64,000 bases of DNA, from positions 62,001 through 126,000 of the forward strand of contig DASYYH010000023.1 in NCBI GenBank assembly GCA_035934015.1, read 5' to 3'. This DNA is from Candidatus Acidiferrales bacterium (GTDB taxonomy: Bacteria > Acidobacteriota > Terriglobia > Acidiferrales > UBA7541). The notes below the pieces were generated by a model, which saw only the letters and a program-made list of their open reading frames with translations, did no database searches and was not told the origin of the DNA. The position numbers and the translations under genes are program-made. Of the stretch, positions 50,927 to 61,151 are shown piece by piece. The stretch's first letter is position 1. Every line of letters starts with the position of its first letter.

Positions 50927-52741
50927 ATGGACCCGCAATTCATACGGAATTTCTGCATCATCGCGCATATCGACCACGGGAAATCGACACTGGCCGACCG
51001 CTTGCTGGAGCTGACCGGCGCGCTGAGCGAGCGCGAAATGACCGCGCAAGTGCTGGACTCGATGGATTTGGAGCGCGAGCGTGGGATAACGATCAAGGCC
51101 AAGAGTATTCGGCTGCATTACAACGCGCGCGACGGCAAAGAATACCGGCTGAACCTGATTGATACGCCGGGGCACGTCGATTTTTCATACGAAGTTTCGC
51201 GCGCGCTTTCCGCCTGCGAAGGGGCATTGCTCGTTGTGGACGCGAGTCAGGGAGTGGAGGCGCAGACGGTCGCCAATGCGTTCCTCGCTTCGCGGCACAA
51301 TCTGGCGATCATACCCGTTATCAACAAGATTGACTTGCCAGCGGCGGAGCCGGAGCGCGTGAAGGAGCAAATTGAAAATGTACTGGCGATTCCGGCCGCA
51401 GACGCCTTGCCGATCAGCGCGAAAAGCGGGTTGGGCGTGGCGGACGTGCTCGAAGCGGTGGTCGCGCGAATTCCTCCGCCACGAGGATCGGCTGATGCTC
51501 CGCTGCGCGCACTGATCTTCGATTCGTGGTTCGATTCGTTTCGCGGCGCTGTAATTCTGGTTCGCGTGATGGAAGGGCGCATCACGCCGCGGATGAAGAT
51601 TCGCCTGTGCGCGATGGATCAGATTTACGAGGTCGAAAATCTCGGCGTGATGACGCCGAAACCCGTCGCGCTCGAGGAACTGGCGGCGGGCGACGTCGGA
51701 TTTGTGATTGCGAATATCAAGCGCGTCGCGGACGCGCGCGTAGGCGACACAATTGTCGAAGCGGAACGACCCGCCGCGCCTCTGCCGGGATTTGAGGCCA
51801 TCAAGCCGATGGTCTTCGCGGGACTTTACCCCGTGAACTCGAGCGACTATGAACTGCTGCGCGACGCGCTGGGCAAGTTGCAACTAAACGATGCGGCGTT
51901 TTTCTATGAGCCGGAGAATTCCGCCGCGCTGGGATTCGGATTTCGCTGTGGATTTTTGGGCCTGCTGCACATGGAAATTGCGCAAGAGCGGCTGGAGCGG
52001 GAATTCGGCATTGACTTGATCACGACGGCGCCGAGCGTGCGCTATCGCATCACGACAACGGCGAACGAAACCATCGAAGTCGACAACCCGACGAAGTTTC
52101 CGCCGCCGGCGCAGATCGCGCGCATTGAGGAACCGATCCTGACGGCGATGATCATCACGTCGGATGATTCCGTAGGCGCGATCCTGCAACTCTGCGAGGA
52201 AAAGCGCGGAGTGCAAAAGAATTTCGAATATCTTTCGCCAACGCGCGTCATGCTGACGTATGAAATGCCACTCAACGAGATTGTCCTGGATTTTTACGAC
52301 CGGCTGAAGAGCGTTTCGCGCGGGTACGCATCGCTGGATTATCACCTCGAAGGCTATCGCGAGGCGGATCTGGTGAAGCTCGATGTGCTGGTGGGCGGCG
52401 AGCCCGTGGATGCGCTGACGCTCATCTGCCATCGCGATCAGGCGTATGAGCGCGGGCGCGAACTGGCGTCGCGGCTGCGGAAATTGATTCCACGGCAGCA
52501 GTTTGAAGTGCCAATTCAAGCAGCCATCGGCAGCCGCGTAATCGCACGCGAGACAATCAGCGCGCTGCGCAAGAATGTGCTCGCCAAATGCTATGGCGGC
52601 GACATCACGCGCAAGCGGAAGCTGCTCGAACGGCAGAAGGAAGGCAAAAAACGCATGAAGCGCGTGGGCAAAGTGGATATTCCGCAGGAAGCGTTCTTAG
52701 CCGTGTTAAAGGTCGCCGGCGGCACCGCCGACGAAGAATAA
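50927..52741 (+). CDS. lepA: Elongation factor 4 (LepA)
   Basis: A 604-residue translational GTPase that back-translocates or remodels stalled ribosomes. G motifs are [15 protein letters not shown] (G1), RERGITIKA (G2), DTPGHVDF (G3), INKIDLP (G4) and SAKSGLG (G5). The C-terminal half has the LepA-specific [17 protein letters not shown] and ends with the basic [20 protein letters not shown] segment of the LepA C-terminal domain. Length and order are standard. Confidence 0.98.
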   Translation: MDPQFIRNFCIIAHIDHGKSTLADRLLELTGALSEREMTAQVLDSMDLERERGITIKAKSIRLHYNARDGKEYRLNLIDTPGHVDFSYEVSRALSACEGALLVVDASQGVEAQTVANAFLASRHNLAIIPVINKIDLPAAEPERVKEQIENVLAIPAADALPISAKSGLGVADVLEAVVARIPPPRGSADAPLRALIFDSWFDSFRGAVILVRVMEGRITPRMKIRLCAMDQIYEVENLGVMTPKPVALEELAAGDVGFVIANIKRVADARVGDTIVEAERPAAPLPGFEAIKPMVFAGLYPVNSSDYELLRDALGKLQLNDAAFFYEPENSAALGFGFRCGFLGLLHMEIAQERLEREFGIDLITTAPSVRYRITTTANETIEVDNPTKFPPPAQIARIEEPILTAMIITSDDSVGAILQLCEEKRGVQKNFEYLSPTRVMLTYEMPLNEIVLDFYDRLKSVSRGYASLDYHLEGYREADLVKLDVLVGGEPVDALTLICHRDQAYERGRELASRLRKLIPRQQFEVPIQAAIGSRVIARETISALRKNVLAKCYGGDITRKRKLLERQKEGKKRMKRVGKVDIPQEAFLAVLKVAGGTADEE

Positions 52742-52751
52742 ATTCGTAATC

Positions 52752-53783
52752 ATGACGATGATCCCTCACATATCTGTCCTGCCGATCGATGTGTCGTGGG
52801 ACTTCATCGGCCCGAATGAATCCAATCCGGGGCGACTGCCCTTCCCGGTCGTTGATTCGGTTTTCCTTGAGGATGTGGCGGGTGTCATTGCGCAAACAAA
52901 TTTTATATGGACGCGGTACGTTTCTGAGGAGGAGATTAAGAGTCTCGAACATATTCGTTATGCCCTCGTCCATCACTTTGAAGTAAAAAGCGAACGTCTA
53001 CACGAGCGACCCAAGGACGAAAACTCCAAAAATCTGCTATATCGTCTCCATTTGGGACTGAAGATTATTCGACCAACAAGGGCGCGGTTTCAGGTTTTCA
53101 CCTTTAACATGCAGGACCCAATTCCTCGAACACCTCGCTGGGATCGGAACGACTATGGAACGATCCTTTGTGACTATGAAGACGGTCTCATTCAGAGTCA
53201 CGATATTGAGGAATTGGCAGCGTCCGCGTCGTCCATTTTGAGAGTCCTCGGCAAACCTACTTCGCCCATTTCACAGGCGATTCAGAGCCTAGAGATCGGT
53301 TACAGATCAGAGTGGTTCAATGTGAGGCATCTCCTGTGGGTTGTCGGACTGGATGCGCTCTTCACATCCACCGAGTGGGAAAACCGAGGCTCGGAGACAG
53401 CGATAGATAGGATATGCAACTTCCTGGGAGATCGTTTCAGAATCTACAACGAGGACTCGCTGCTGTCGGTCGGACTTCCACCGCTACCAGATATTACGCT
53501 CGGGGAGGTCCTAGATGACATGTACAGGCTACGGAACAGCTTCGCTCATGGCAGGTGGCCCGACAAAGAGTGGACAGGAAAAGTATGCCGCCGAAGTAAG
53601 GATGGCACCAGAGATATCCATTATGCAGAGGTTCTCGCGGAAGCGGCTTCAGTCTGCTTGCGAGGATGCTTGCGAAAGATGCTTGCAGACAAGCAACTAG
53701 TTGAAATGTTCAACGAGAAGGCTCAAATGAACGCCCACTTCACTTCAAAGGGTCTTGTACGCTGGAAGAAGACGGATGCATAG
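52752..53783 (+). CDS. Orphan HEPN-like (Apea-type) protein
   Basis: A 343-residue protein that starts 10 nt after lepA but does not look like its neighbours. It uses many AGA, AGG and ATA codons and is visibly less GC-rich. The C-terminal domain has the MYRLRNSFAHGRWPDKEW segment near residues 257-274, an Rx4-6H HEPN motif (Arg-Asn-Ser-Phe-Ala-His) of the Apea type. HEPN proteins are often metal-independent RNases in toxin-antitoxin or phage defence systems, but many have other roles. No antitoxin partner is adjacent. N-terminal residues 1-180 match no family I recognise. Confidence 0.55.
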   Translation: MTMIPHISVLPIDVSWDFIGPNESNPGRLPFPVVDSVFLEDVAGVIAQTNFIWTRYVSEEEIKSLEHIRYALVHHFEVKSERLHERPKDENSKNLLYRLHLGLKIIRPTRARFQVFTFNMQDPIPRTPRWDRNDYGTILCDYEDGLIQSHDIEELAASASSILRVLGKPTSPISQAIQSLEIGYRSEWFNVRHLLWVVGLDALFTSTEWENRGSETAIDRICNFLGDRFRIYNEDSLLSVGLPPLPDITLGEVLDDMYRLRNSFAHGRWPDKEWTGKVCRRSKDGTRDIHYAEVLAEAASVCLRGCLRKMLADKQLVEMFNEKAQMNAHFTSKGLVRWKKTDA

Positions 53784-53812
53784 GTCTCACAAATGATTGT
53801 CCTGAGCGGCCA

Positions 53813-55309
53813 CTAGCTATCGCCCTTGCGCTGCACCTTCGCGCTAATCTCCCCCCTCGACAGGCGCACGCGAATGGCATCGCCCTCGGTGACTTGCGCG
53901 ACCGAACGTAAGACGCGGCCGTTCGCGTCGTAAGCAATAGCGTAGCCGCGCTCGAGCAAGTGGAATGGGTTGCGCTCTTCGAGGCGCACTGAGGCAGCCT
54001 CGAGTTTTCGGCGCGAGAGAACGATGTGGCGGCGCGCATGCGTGATGAAGCGGTCCGCGTCGCGCTCCAAACGGAGACGCAGATTGCCGACGCGCGCACG
54101 CAAATCGAGCGAGGCGATGCGAACCTCAGCTGCGGCATAACGGCGGCGTTTGCGCGAGACGGCACGCTCGAGCGAAGCGCGCAACTCCCCAGCTCTGCGT
54201 TCCAGTCTGATTCGCGCTGCCGTGACGCGCCCGCCCAAGTCAAACGAGCCTAATCTCGTTTCGGCCAGGCGCGTGCGCTGGCGTACGACATCGAGGCGCA
54301 TGCGCAGTCCAACTCCCAATGCTGCGCTCAACTCATCCAGCCTCTGGCGGCTTCGCCGCACCAAGTCTTCCGGCCGGCGAAAGGCGCGATGCGTGGCCAG
54401 ATCGCGCAAACGATGCCGCCTCTCGGAGAAAAGATAGCGCATCTCCTGCGCGAGGCGGCGCGCACATTCGGCGATGTGTTTTTCGAATTCCGCGCGGGTG
54501 CGGATGACAATTTCGGCAGCGGCGGACGGCGTGGGAGCGCGGAGGTCGGCGGCGAAATCAGCAATCGTGGTATCGGTTTCGTGGCCGATTCCGGTGATGA
54601 TGGGAATTTGCGAAGCGGCGATGGCGCGTGCCACGGACTCTTCATTGAACACCCACAAATCTTCAAGCGAGCCGCCGCCGCGGGCGACGATCATGACGTC
54701 GACGAGGGATTCGCGATTGAAATAACGAATCGCGCGGACGATTTCCACAGCCGCGCCCTCGCCCTGAACCTTCACGGGATAGAGCGTCACATGGAGATTC
54801 GGAAAGCGCCGCCGCAGAACGCGCAGAATATCGCGAATCGCCGCGCCCGTCGGTGAAGTGACAATCCCGATGCGCCGCGGCAGGGCGGGCAGCGGCTTCT
54901 TGCGACTTTCATCGAAAAGACCTTCGGCTTGCAACTGCTTTTTGAGCTGCTCGAAAGCCAGTTGCAGCGCGCCCAGGCCGACCGGTTCGATGTGCGAGAC
55001 GTAGATTTGATATTCGCCGCGCGGTTCATAAACGCTCACGGAGCCGCGCACGGTGATTTTCAGGCCGTCTTCCGGGCGGAATTTCAGCCCGCGCACCTGA
55101 TCGCGGAAACAGACGCAGCGAACCTGGGCCTTTTCGTCCTTCAACGTGAAATACAAGTGGCCGGATTGCGCGGAGTGGAAATTCGAAACTTCGCCTTCGA
55201 CCCAGATGTCAGGAAATTCGCCCTCGAGCATGTCGCGAATGCGCAGCGTGAGCTCGCTGACGCGCCAGATATGCTTCTCTGGGATCAGATTGAGCGAGAA
55301 TTGAGTCAT
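53813..55309 (-). CDS. xseA: Exodeoxyribonuclease VII large subunit
   Basis: A 498-residue protein. The N-terminal OB fold (IWVEGEVSNFHSAQSGHLYFTLKD, then VRCVCFRD) precedes the catalytic domain with RIGIVTSPTGAAIRDILRVLRRR, VMIVARGGGSLEDLWVFNEE and GIGHETDTTIADFAADLRAPTPSAAAE. A long coiled coil follows. It degrades single-stranded DNA with small subunit XseB, which is not in the window. I chose ATG 55309 because conserved sequence begins there; the frame opens 22 codons earlier. Confidence 0.95.
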   Translation of the reverse strand: MTQFSLNLIPEKHIWRVSELTLRIRDMLEGEFPDIWVEGEVSNFHSAQSGHLYFTLKDEKAQVRCVCFRDQVRGLKFRPEDGLKITVRGSVSVYEPRGEYQIYVSHIEPVGLGALQLAFEQLKKQLQAEGLFDESRKKPLPALPRRIGIVTSPTGAAIRDILRVLRRRFPNLHVTLYPVKVQGEGAAVEIVRAIRYFNRESLVDVMIVARGGGSLEDLWVFNEESVARAIAASQIPIITGIGHETDTTIADFAADLRAPTPSAAAEIVIRTRAEFEKHIAECARRLAQEMRYLFSERRHRLRDLATHRAFRRPEDLVRRSRQRLDELSAALGVGLRMRLDVVRQRTRLAETRLGSFDLGGRVTAARIRLERRAGELRASLERAVSRKRRRYAAAEVRIASLDLRARVGNLRLRLERDADRFITHARRHIVLSRRKLEAASVRLEERNPFHLLERGYAIAYDANGRVLRSVAQVTEGDAIRVRLSRGEISAKVQRKGDS

Positions 55310-55340
55310 GCGCGGGCTTGGCGAAGCTTGGTCATTATAT

Positions 55341-55574
55341 TCAGCGCCGGAGCGAACCAACAATCCAAAAAACAAGCGTGAGTAGAACGCTCAATATGAT
55401 GCACGTGACGACCGGGAAATAAAACGTCGTGTTTCGGCCATGATAAACAATGTCGCCGGGCAGCCGGCCGATTCGAAATGGCAGCCGCGGGCCGGCAAGC
55501 AAAATTGCACCGACGATTGCAATCAAAACGCCAAAAATCAGCAAAACCTTGCCGAGTTCGCGCGCCGGCTCCAT
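55341..55574 (-). CDS. DUF2905 small membrane protein
   Basis: A 77-residue protein starting at ATG 55574. It has two helices (VLLIFGVLIAIVGAILLAG at the N-terminus, VVTCIILSVLLTLVFWIVGS at the C-terminus). The middle reads FRIGRLPGDIVYHGRNTTFYFPV, the DUF2905 signature. Function is unknown in the family. It lies upstream of xseA, 31 nt away, so it may be translated in the same unit. Confidence 0.85.
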   Translation of the reverse strand: MEPARELGKVLLIFGVLIAIVGAILLAGPRLPFRIGRLPGDIVYHGRNTTFYFPVVTCIILSVLLTLVFWIVGSLRR

Positions 55575-55617
55575 GGCATTTTCTCGCGCCGATTCTACCT
55601 GAAAATGTTCTCCGCAA

Positions 55618-56799
55618 TTAAACGTGAGGGAATTTTGTTTGGCAGTTATTGCCAAAGGTAAATGAATCGATCTGAATTCCTGGCTCGGTGGGGATCAACT
55701 CCAGCGTGTGACTGCCAAACTGCGGATTCGCTGCGAGGTAATACATCCGCGAACTGTCAACATCGATGTAGGAGTGTCCCTGCCCATCGATTTTCACGTC
55801 TGCGCCTTTGTCGGCGCTCGTCAAATCCTTCCCGTCCTGCAAAATATAAAGCCGCTCCGGCTTTCCTTGCGCGACATTCATCACGGCATAAATCTGTGTG
55901 GCGTGATATTTCATCTCCATCCGCGCGCCGTTTTTATCGGGCTGCTGCGTCTTCCCTTTAAAAATCATTCCATTTTGATCTGTTTCCCATTTCCCGGAAA
56001 GCGCCGCGCGTCCATCGTCCACATTTGCCGGCAGTTTGTAATCATCAACCAGCCCGGGATGGTAAGAATTTTCATTCTCCAGAATGCCGCGGCCCTCCCA
56101 CGGCCCGACGTACATTTCCGGCGTAGTCATGCCGCCGCATGCCTGCGAGTAAGTGTTTTCCGCTCCGGGCAACTTATCCTCCGGCGGAAACGTCAACCCC
56201 GGATGCGCTTCGATGAGCAGACGCCGGATGGCCACTTCAAAATTGTGATCGTCGCCCTCTCCATCGAGATGAAAGCGCACGTTTCCGTTTGCATCGATCA
56301 AGAACCGGCTGGGCCATGCCTCGTTCGAATAATCCTTCCAAATCTTGAACTTGTCATCAACCACAATCGGATACGGCAATTCGTAGCGCTTCACCGCCGC
56401 TTGCACGTTGACGACGTCATAAGCGATTTGAAACTCTGGATCGTGCACGCCAATGATTTCGAAGCCATATTTCTGGTAGCGCGCATACCACTCTTTATTC
56501 TGCGGAAATGTGCGGATGCAATTGATGCAGGTGTACTCCCAAAAATCCAGCATGACGACTTTGCCGCGCAATTGTTTGAGCGTCAGCGGTTCGGAATTGA
56601 TCCACGTGGTTCCGGAAACCTTAAAGCCGGGACGCGGGAAATCGGGCGCTTTCTGATTGAGCGCCATCATATGCCCATCGACGGTTTGGCCCGTCAGTTG
56701 TACCTGTCCCCGCGCCGCGCCCACCGATATGAGCGTGCTCGCCACTACAATTGCTGCGAACATAAGATTCCGCATCACTCTGTGCAACCCTCCTGACAC
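55618..56799 (-). CDS. Exported thioredoxin-like protein with DipZ-type C-terminal domain
   Basis: A 393-residue protein with a signal peptide (MFAAIVVASTLISVGAARG). A thioredoxin-fold domain (about 45-195) has the redox motif YTCINCIRTFPQ and VVDDKFKIWKDYSNEAWPSRFLI. A C-terminal domain (about 215-390), rich in beta strands, matches the carbohydrate-binding-like module seen in DipZ. It may be a periplasmic thiol:disulfide reductase acting on envelope proteins. The CINC dipeptide differs from CGPC, suggesting a different redox potential. No membrane CcdA-like domain is fused, unlike full DipZ. Confidence 0.8.
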   Translation of the reverse strand: MSGGLHRVMRNLMFAAIVVASTLISVGAARGQVQLTGQTVDGHMMALNQKAPDFPRPGFKVSGTTWINSEPLTLKQLRGKVVMLDFWEYTCINCIRTFPQNKEWYARYQKYGFEIIGVHDPEFQIAYDVVNVQAAVKRYELPYPIVVDDKFKIWKDYSNEAWPSRFLIDANGNVRFHLDGEGDDHNFEVAIRRLLIEAHPGLTFPPEDKLPGAENTYSQACGGMTTPEMYVGPWEGRGILENENSYHPGLVDDYKLPANVDDGRAALSGKWETDQNGMIFKGKTQQPDKNGARMEMKYHATQIYAVMNVAQGKPERLYILQDGKDLTSADKGADVKIDGQGHSYIDVDSSRMYYLAANPQFGSHTLELIPTEPGIQIDSFTFGNNCQTKFPHV

Positions 56800-56818
56800 A
56801 AACTAACGTTCGCAAACA

Positions 56819-57295
56819 TTAATACATCACAACGGGCTTCGGACGCGCGCTTTGCAACGAAACCCTAATCCCCTTACCTGGAGCGAAGTGGATACTGATG
56901 GCATCCGCAGTGCCCGGTGGTGCACTTACGTACACGAATTCGACCGGAACCGTGCCGGTCGTTTCGTCCGGGAATTCCCACGACGCCGCGCACTGGCGCG
57001 CGTTGGCCACAAGCCATTTTTCAGCAGCCTTGCTGCTGGCCGATACGAAAGAAACGTCCCCGACCTTTCCATTATGCACCTTAACATTCAGCCGCACCGT
57101 TCCACTGATCCCGGCAGCACGGGCGATCGCCGGATAGACGGGAATGCCCCCTGCCACAATACGCGTCGGAAGATTAGGGGGATTCGCCGTCTGGGCCATT
57201 AACACAGACGCGCCCAGAACGACGACAGCTAGAACGCTCGCCACTTTCCTACCAAGTATACGAGCTCGCCGATCTCTTGCGTTCACAGAAGACAT
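56819..57295 (-). CDS. TonB C-terminal domain protein (periplasmic)
   Basis: A 158-residue protein with an N-terminal membrane anchor or signal (VASVLAVVVLGASVLMAQ). A TonB-C domain follows: YPAIARAAGISGTVRLNVKVHNGKVGDVSFVSASS, then AASWEFPDETTGTVPVEFVY. The proline-rich spacer of true TonB is missing, so energy coupling to outer-membrane receptors is doubtful. Such short TonB-C proteins are common in Acidobacteriota. It lies 19 nt before the thioredoxin-like gene in the direction of transcription and may form an operon with it. Confidence 0.75.
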   Translation of the reverse strand: MSSVNARDRRARILGRKVASVLAVVVLGASVLMAQTANPPNLPTRIVAGGIPVYPAIARAAGISGTVRLNVKVHNGKVGDVSFVSASSKAAEKWLVANARQCAASWEFPDETTGTVPVEFVYVSAPPGTADAISIHFAPGKGIRVSLQSARPKPVVMY

Positions 57296-57364
57296 GCCTT
57301 CTCAGTTCTCTACCGCTTTGCGCGCAAATCGACTTTGCATTTCACTAACCACTCACCACTGCCT

Positions 57365-57784
57365 TCAAATCAATTCCATCCCTGAAAAAAAGTATCCGAT
57401 TTCGAATCGCGCCGTCTCTGGAGCGTCCGATCCGTGCGTGCAATTGTTCTGAATACTGGTGCCGAAGGTGTTGCGAATCGTGCCGGGAGCGGCTTTGGCT
57501 GGATCCGTCGCGCCCATGGTCTCACGCCAGCGCGAAATGGCGTTTTCAGCTTCGAGCGCAATGACGACGACTTTGCCGGAGCTCATGAATTCGGTGAGGT
57601 CCTTGAAAAATGGGCGTTCGCGGTGCACGGCGTAGAATCCTTCCGCTTCGCTTTTCGTCAGCCGCAATGATTTGATGGCGACGATCTGAAATTTCGCATC
57701 GCTGATTTTCTTCAGGATTTCGCCTGCGAGTCCGCGGCCCACAGCGTCGGGCTTGATGATGGCCAATGTGCGTTCGATTGCCAA
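57365..57784 (-). CDS. ndk: Nucleoside-diphosphate kinase
   Basis: A 139-residue NDP kinase, balancing (d)NTP pools by transferring the gamma phosphate via a phosphohistidine. Family motifs are [28 protein letters not shown] and the active-site [15 protein letters not shown] with the catalytic His (His in THGSD, near residue 117). It lies 58 nt downstream of sucD. SucCD-Ndk linkage is widespread and allows GTP made by the ligase to be converted. Confidence 0.97.
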   Translation of the reverse strand: MAIERTLAIIKPDAVGRGLAGEILKKISDAKFQIVAIKSLRLTKSEAEGFYAVHRERPFFKDLTEFMSSGKVVVIALEAENAISRWRETMGATDPAKAAPGTIRNTFGTSIQNNCTHGSDAPETARFEIGYFFSGMELI

Positions 57785-57842
57785 GATTTGTCTCCTTAGA
57801 TTTCCACTTCTGCGTTGATTTGCAAACTACAAGGCGGTCTCC

Positions 57843-58727
57843 TTACTTTCTGGCCGCTTTGCCCAAAACCGCTTCCATGGTGCGGCCAATCTCCGCCGGG
57901 CTTTGCACAGTGTGAATGCCGGCGGCCTGCATCGCGGCATATTTCGTCTTGGCAGTGCCCTGGCCGCCGCTGATGATTGCGCCGGCGTGGCCCATGCGGC
58001 GTCCTGGAGGCGCGGTCTGACCAGCCACAAAGCCCACGACAGGCTTTTTCACATGAGCTTTGATGTACTCCGCGGCGGTTTCTTCGGCGTTGCCGCCGAT
58101 TTCGCCGATCATCACGATGGCTTGCGTTTCTGGATCTTCGTTGAAGAGCTTGATGGCGTCGAGGAAATTCGTACCGATGATCGGATCGCCGCCAATGCCG
58201 ATACAGGTGGATTGACCGATACCCAGGCGCGTGAGCTGATCAACGGCTTCGTACGTGAGCGTTCCGCTGCGACTCACGAGGCCGACGTGTCCCGCTTTAT
58301 GAATGTGCCCGGGCATGATTCCGATTTTGCATTTGCCCGGAGAAATAAGGCCAGGGCAATTGGGACCGATCAATCGCGTTTTCGATTCGCGCAGCACGGC
58401 GGCGACGCGCACCATGTCGAGCGTCGGGATACCTTCCGTGATGCACACGACCAGCGGCAGGCGCGAGTCGATGGCTTCGAGAATCGCATCCGCGGCGAAT
58501 GGCGGCGGAACGAAAATCACGGAGGCGTTTGCGCCCGTCTGCTTCACGGCGTCGGCCACCGTGTTGAACACGGGAACGTCGAGATGCTTTGTGCCGCCCT
58601 TGCCGGGCGTCACGCCAGCGACGACTTTCGTGCCGTAGGCGATCATCTGCTCGGAATGGAAGCTGCCTTCGCGGCCGGTGAAGCCCTGCACGACGAGGCG
58701 CGTTCTTTCGTCAATTAAGACGCTCAT
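57843..58727 (-). CDS. sucD: Succinyl-CoA ligase alpha subunit
   Basis: A 294-residue subunit of the TCA-cycle enzyme that converts succinyl-CoA to succinate with NTP synthesis. The CoA-binding Rossmann fold ([19 protein letters not shown]) is at the start. The phospho-histidine loop is in [19 protein letters not shown] near residues 242-260, with His as the phosphorylated residue. [11 protein letters not shown] and EIGGNAEE match the family. It overlaps sucC by 4 nt. Confidence 0.97.
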   Translation of the reverse strand: MSVLIDERTRLVVQGFTGREGSFHSEQMIAYGTKVVAGVTPGKGGTKHLDVPVFNTVADAVKQTGANASVIFVPPPFAADAILEAIDSRLPLVVCITEGIPTLDMVRVAAVLRESKTRLIGPNCPGLISPGKCKIGIMPGHIHKAGHVGLVSRSGTLTYEAVDQLTRLGIGQSTCIGIGGDPIIGTNFLDAIKLFNEDPETQAIVMIGEIGGNAEETAAEYIKAHVKKPVVGFVAGQTAPPGRRMGHAGAIISGGQGTAKTKYAAMQAAGIHTVQSPAEIGRTMEAVLGKAARK

Positions 58728-59893
58728 CGCGCACCCCCCGCCAGCGCCACGACCTTTTCCGCGCCTTCCCTCATGCCTGCAGCGACCGTGAAATTGAAGC
58801 CCGAATTCTGCAGGATTTCCTTGCCCTTCTCGACGTTGGTGCCTTCCATGCGTACAACCACGGGAACTTTGATTTTCAACTCCTGAGCGGCGTTGACGAC
58901 GCCCGTGGCGAGGACGTCGCAGCGAAGAATGCCGCCAAAAATGTTGATGAACACGGCGCGGACGTTCGGATCGCCAAGGAGAATCTTGAACGCATTCTTC
59001 ACCTGCTCGGCAGAAGCGCCACCGCCGACGTCGAGGAAGTTCGCCGGATTCCCGCCGGCGAGCTTGATGATGTCCATCGTGGCCATGGCCAGGCCCGCGC
59101 CGTTGACCATGCAGGCGACGTTGCCGTCGAGTTTGATGTAGTTCAATTTGTACTTCGAGGCTTCGACTTCGAGCGGAGTTTCTTCGTCGAGGTCGCGCAT
59201 ATCGCGAATTTCAGGATGGCGTCCGAGCGCGTTGTCGTCGAAATTCATTTTCGCGTCGAGCGCAACGAGCCGGCCATCTCCCGTGACGACGCACGGATTG
59301 ATTTCGAGAAGCGACGCGTCCGTTTCCAGAAATGCGCGGTAGAGCGATTGGAAAAACGGCACGGCAACGTTGACCATTTCTGCGGGGAGGCCAAGGCCGA
59401 AGGCGAGCTTGCGAATCTGATATGGTTCCAGACCCGTGGCGGGATTAATTGCCTCGCGCAGAATCGCCTCGGGGTTTTCCTTGGCCACTTCCTCGATTTC
59501 CATCCCGCCGGAAGCGCTGGCCATGAAAACGGGCGCGGCCACGGCGCGGTCCACCAAAATGCTCAGATAAAGTTCGCGTTTGATGTCGAGGCCCTCCTCG
59601 ATCAGCAGGCGGCGAACGATGCGGCCCTCAGGGCCGGTCTGCGGCGTGACGAGCTTCATCCCCATGATCTGCCCGGCAAGTTCGGCAGCCTGATTCACCG
59701 ACCGCGCCAGCTTGACGCCGCCTGCTTTGCCGCGGCCGCCAGCGTGAATCTGCGCCTTGACGACAACAACGGGAGTCCCGAGTTCTTGCGCGACGCGCTG
59801 CGCGTCTTCTTTTTTGAAAACAGCCTGTCCGTGCGGGACGGGAACGCCAAATTTGGCAAGAATCGACTTGGCCTGGTATTCGTGTATCTTCAT
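58724..59893 (-). CDS. sucC: Succinyl-CoA ligase beta subunit
   Basis: A 389-residue ATP-grasp subunit. [20 protein letters not shown] starts the nucleotide-binding domain. [16 protein letters not shown] contains the nucleotide loop, and the C-terminal CoA-ligase domain has [20 protein letters not shown] and [12 protein letters not shown]. It carries a Shine-Dalgarno-like GGAAGGGC just before the ATG. It is transcribed away from trpD with a gap of about 130 nt. Confidence 0.97.
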   Translation of the reverse strand: MKIHEYQAKSILAKFGVPVPHGQAVFKKEDAQRVAQELGTPVVVVKAQIHAGGRGKAGGVKLARSVNQAAELAGQIMGMKLVTPQTGPEGRIVRRLLIEEGLDIKRELYLSILVDRAVAAPVFMASASGGMEIEEVAKENPEAILREAINPATGLEPYQIRKLAFGLGLPAEMVNVAVPFFQSLYRAFLETDASLLEINPCVVTGDGRLVALDAKMNFDDNALGRHPEIRDMRDLDEETPLEVEASKYKLNYIKLDGNVACMVNGAGLAMATMDIIKLAGGNPANFLDVGGGASAEQVKNAFKILLGDPNVRAVFINIFGGILRCDVLATGVVNAAQELKIKVPVVVRMEGTNVEKGKEILQNSGFNFTVAAGMREGAEKVVALAGGAR

Positions 59894-60026
59894 TGCCCTT
59901 CCAGTAGTGCTAAAATTAGTGAACGCTCAAAGCGATAAAGTTTACAGCGGAACGGGAGAGCGGAGCAAGGAAGCGCGTCCGCGCGAGCAGTTTTGTTCCA
60001 TCCGATTGAATGCGGTTCTGTTGCTT

Positions 60027-61082
60027 ATGATTCGAGATGCACTGGGAAAAATCGTCGCGGGAGAGAATCTGTCGCGCGTGGAAGCGGAAGCGGCGATGGA
60101 GCAAATCCTCTCCGGCAACGCGTCCGATGCGTTGATCGCGGCGCTGCTGATGGGGTTGCGTCTGAAGGGCGAAACCGTGGACGAATTGGTCGGTTTTGCA
60201 ACAGCGATGCGACGCCACGCCGGACCGGTCTTTCCCGCTGGACGTGCGAGCGTCCAAGAAACGCTCGTCGACACGTGCGGCACGGGCGGGGACGGATCGA
60301 ACACGTTCAACGTCTCAACGGCCGCAGCGTTTGTCGTCGCCGGAGCCGGTGTGCGGGTCGCGAAGCACTGCAACCGCTCGATCAGCTCGCGCTGTGGCTC
60401 GGCCGACGTACTCGAGCAGTTTGGTGTTCCGCTTGACCAGCCTGTCGAACAAGCAGGGCGCGCGATCGAAGAAATTGGCATCGGTTTTCTTTTTGCTCCG
60501 GCTGTCCATTCTGCAATGAAACACGCGATGAACGCGCGGCGCGAATTACGCATGCGCACGGTGTTCAATCTGCTTGGGCCACTGACAAATCCCGCTGGAG
60601 CATCCGCGCAGGTTGTGGGCGTATTCGAGGCGCGAGTCACGGAGCTTGTCGCCCGAGCGCTCAGCGAACTTGGCGTACAACGGGCGTTCGTCGTTCACGG
60701 CGCCGATGGGATGGACGAGATTTCGCTGAGCGACGAGACATACGTGGCCGAACTGAAGGATGCCGCGATTCGCAGCTACACACTTGCGCCAGAAGATTTC
60801 GGGTTGCGCCGCGCACCGCGCGAGGCATTTCACGGCGGCGATGCCAAGCAAAATGCCGAGATCATTCACAAGATCCTCGGACGCTCGCTGCTGTACCGCG
60901 AACACGGGCCACATCGCGAGATTGTCCTGGCCAACGCGGCGGCGGCGTTCGTCGCAGCAGGACGCGCCAGCGATTTTCGCGAAGGAGTTCGGCTGGCGAC
61001 GGAGTCGATTGATTCTGGCGCCGCGCGCGAAAAACTAGAGCAGCTTGTTGCCTTCACAAGGGCGCGAAGCACCTCGGCCTGA
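60027..61082 (+). CDS. trpD: Anthranilate phosphoribosyltransferase
   Basis: A 351-residue enzyme of tryptophan synthesis joining anthranilate and PRPP. It has an N-terminal helical domain and the PRPP/glycine-rich motif DTCGTGGDGSNTFNVSTAAAFV near residue 88. KHCNRSISSRCGSADVLEQFG and PAVHSAMKHAMNARRELRMRTVFNLLGPLTNPA (anthranilate site) also match. The frame opens inside sucC on the other strand; ATG 60027 gives the family's usual length. No other trp genes are nearby. Confidence 0.95.
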   Translation: MIRDALGKIVAGENLSRVEAEAAMEQILSGNASDALIAALLMGLRLKGETVDELVGFATAMRRHAGPVFPAGRASVQETLVDTCGTGGDGSNTFNVSTAAAFVVAGAGVRVAKHCNRSISSRCGSADVLEQFGVPLDQPVEQAGRAIEEIGIGFLFAPAVHSAMKHAMNARRELRMRTVFNLLGPLTNPAGASAQVVGVFEARVTELVARALSELGVQRAFVVHGADGMDEISLSDETYVAELKDAAIRSYTLAPEDFGLRRAPREAFHGGDAKQNAEIIHKILGRSLLYREHGPHREIVLANAAAAFVAAGRASDFREGVRLATESIDSGAAREKLEQLVAFTRARSTSA

Positions 61083-61151
61083 GAAAACACTTCAGCCTCT
61101 TGCCTCCAGGTTCTTTGTGACTTCGCTTGCCGCTCGATTGTTCCCATCAAA

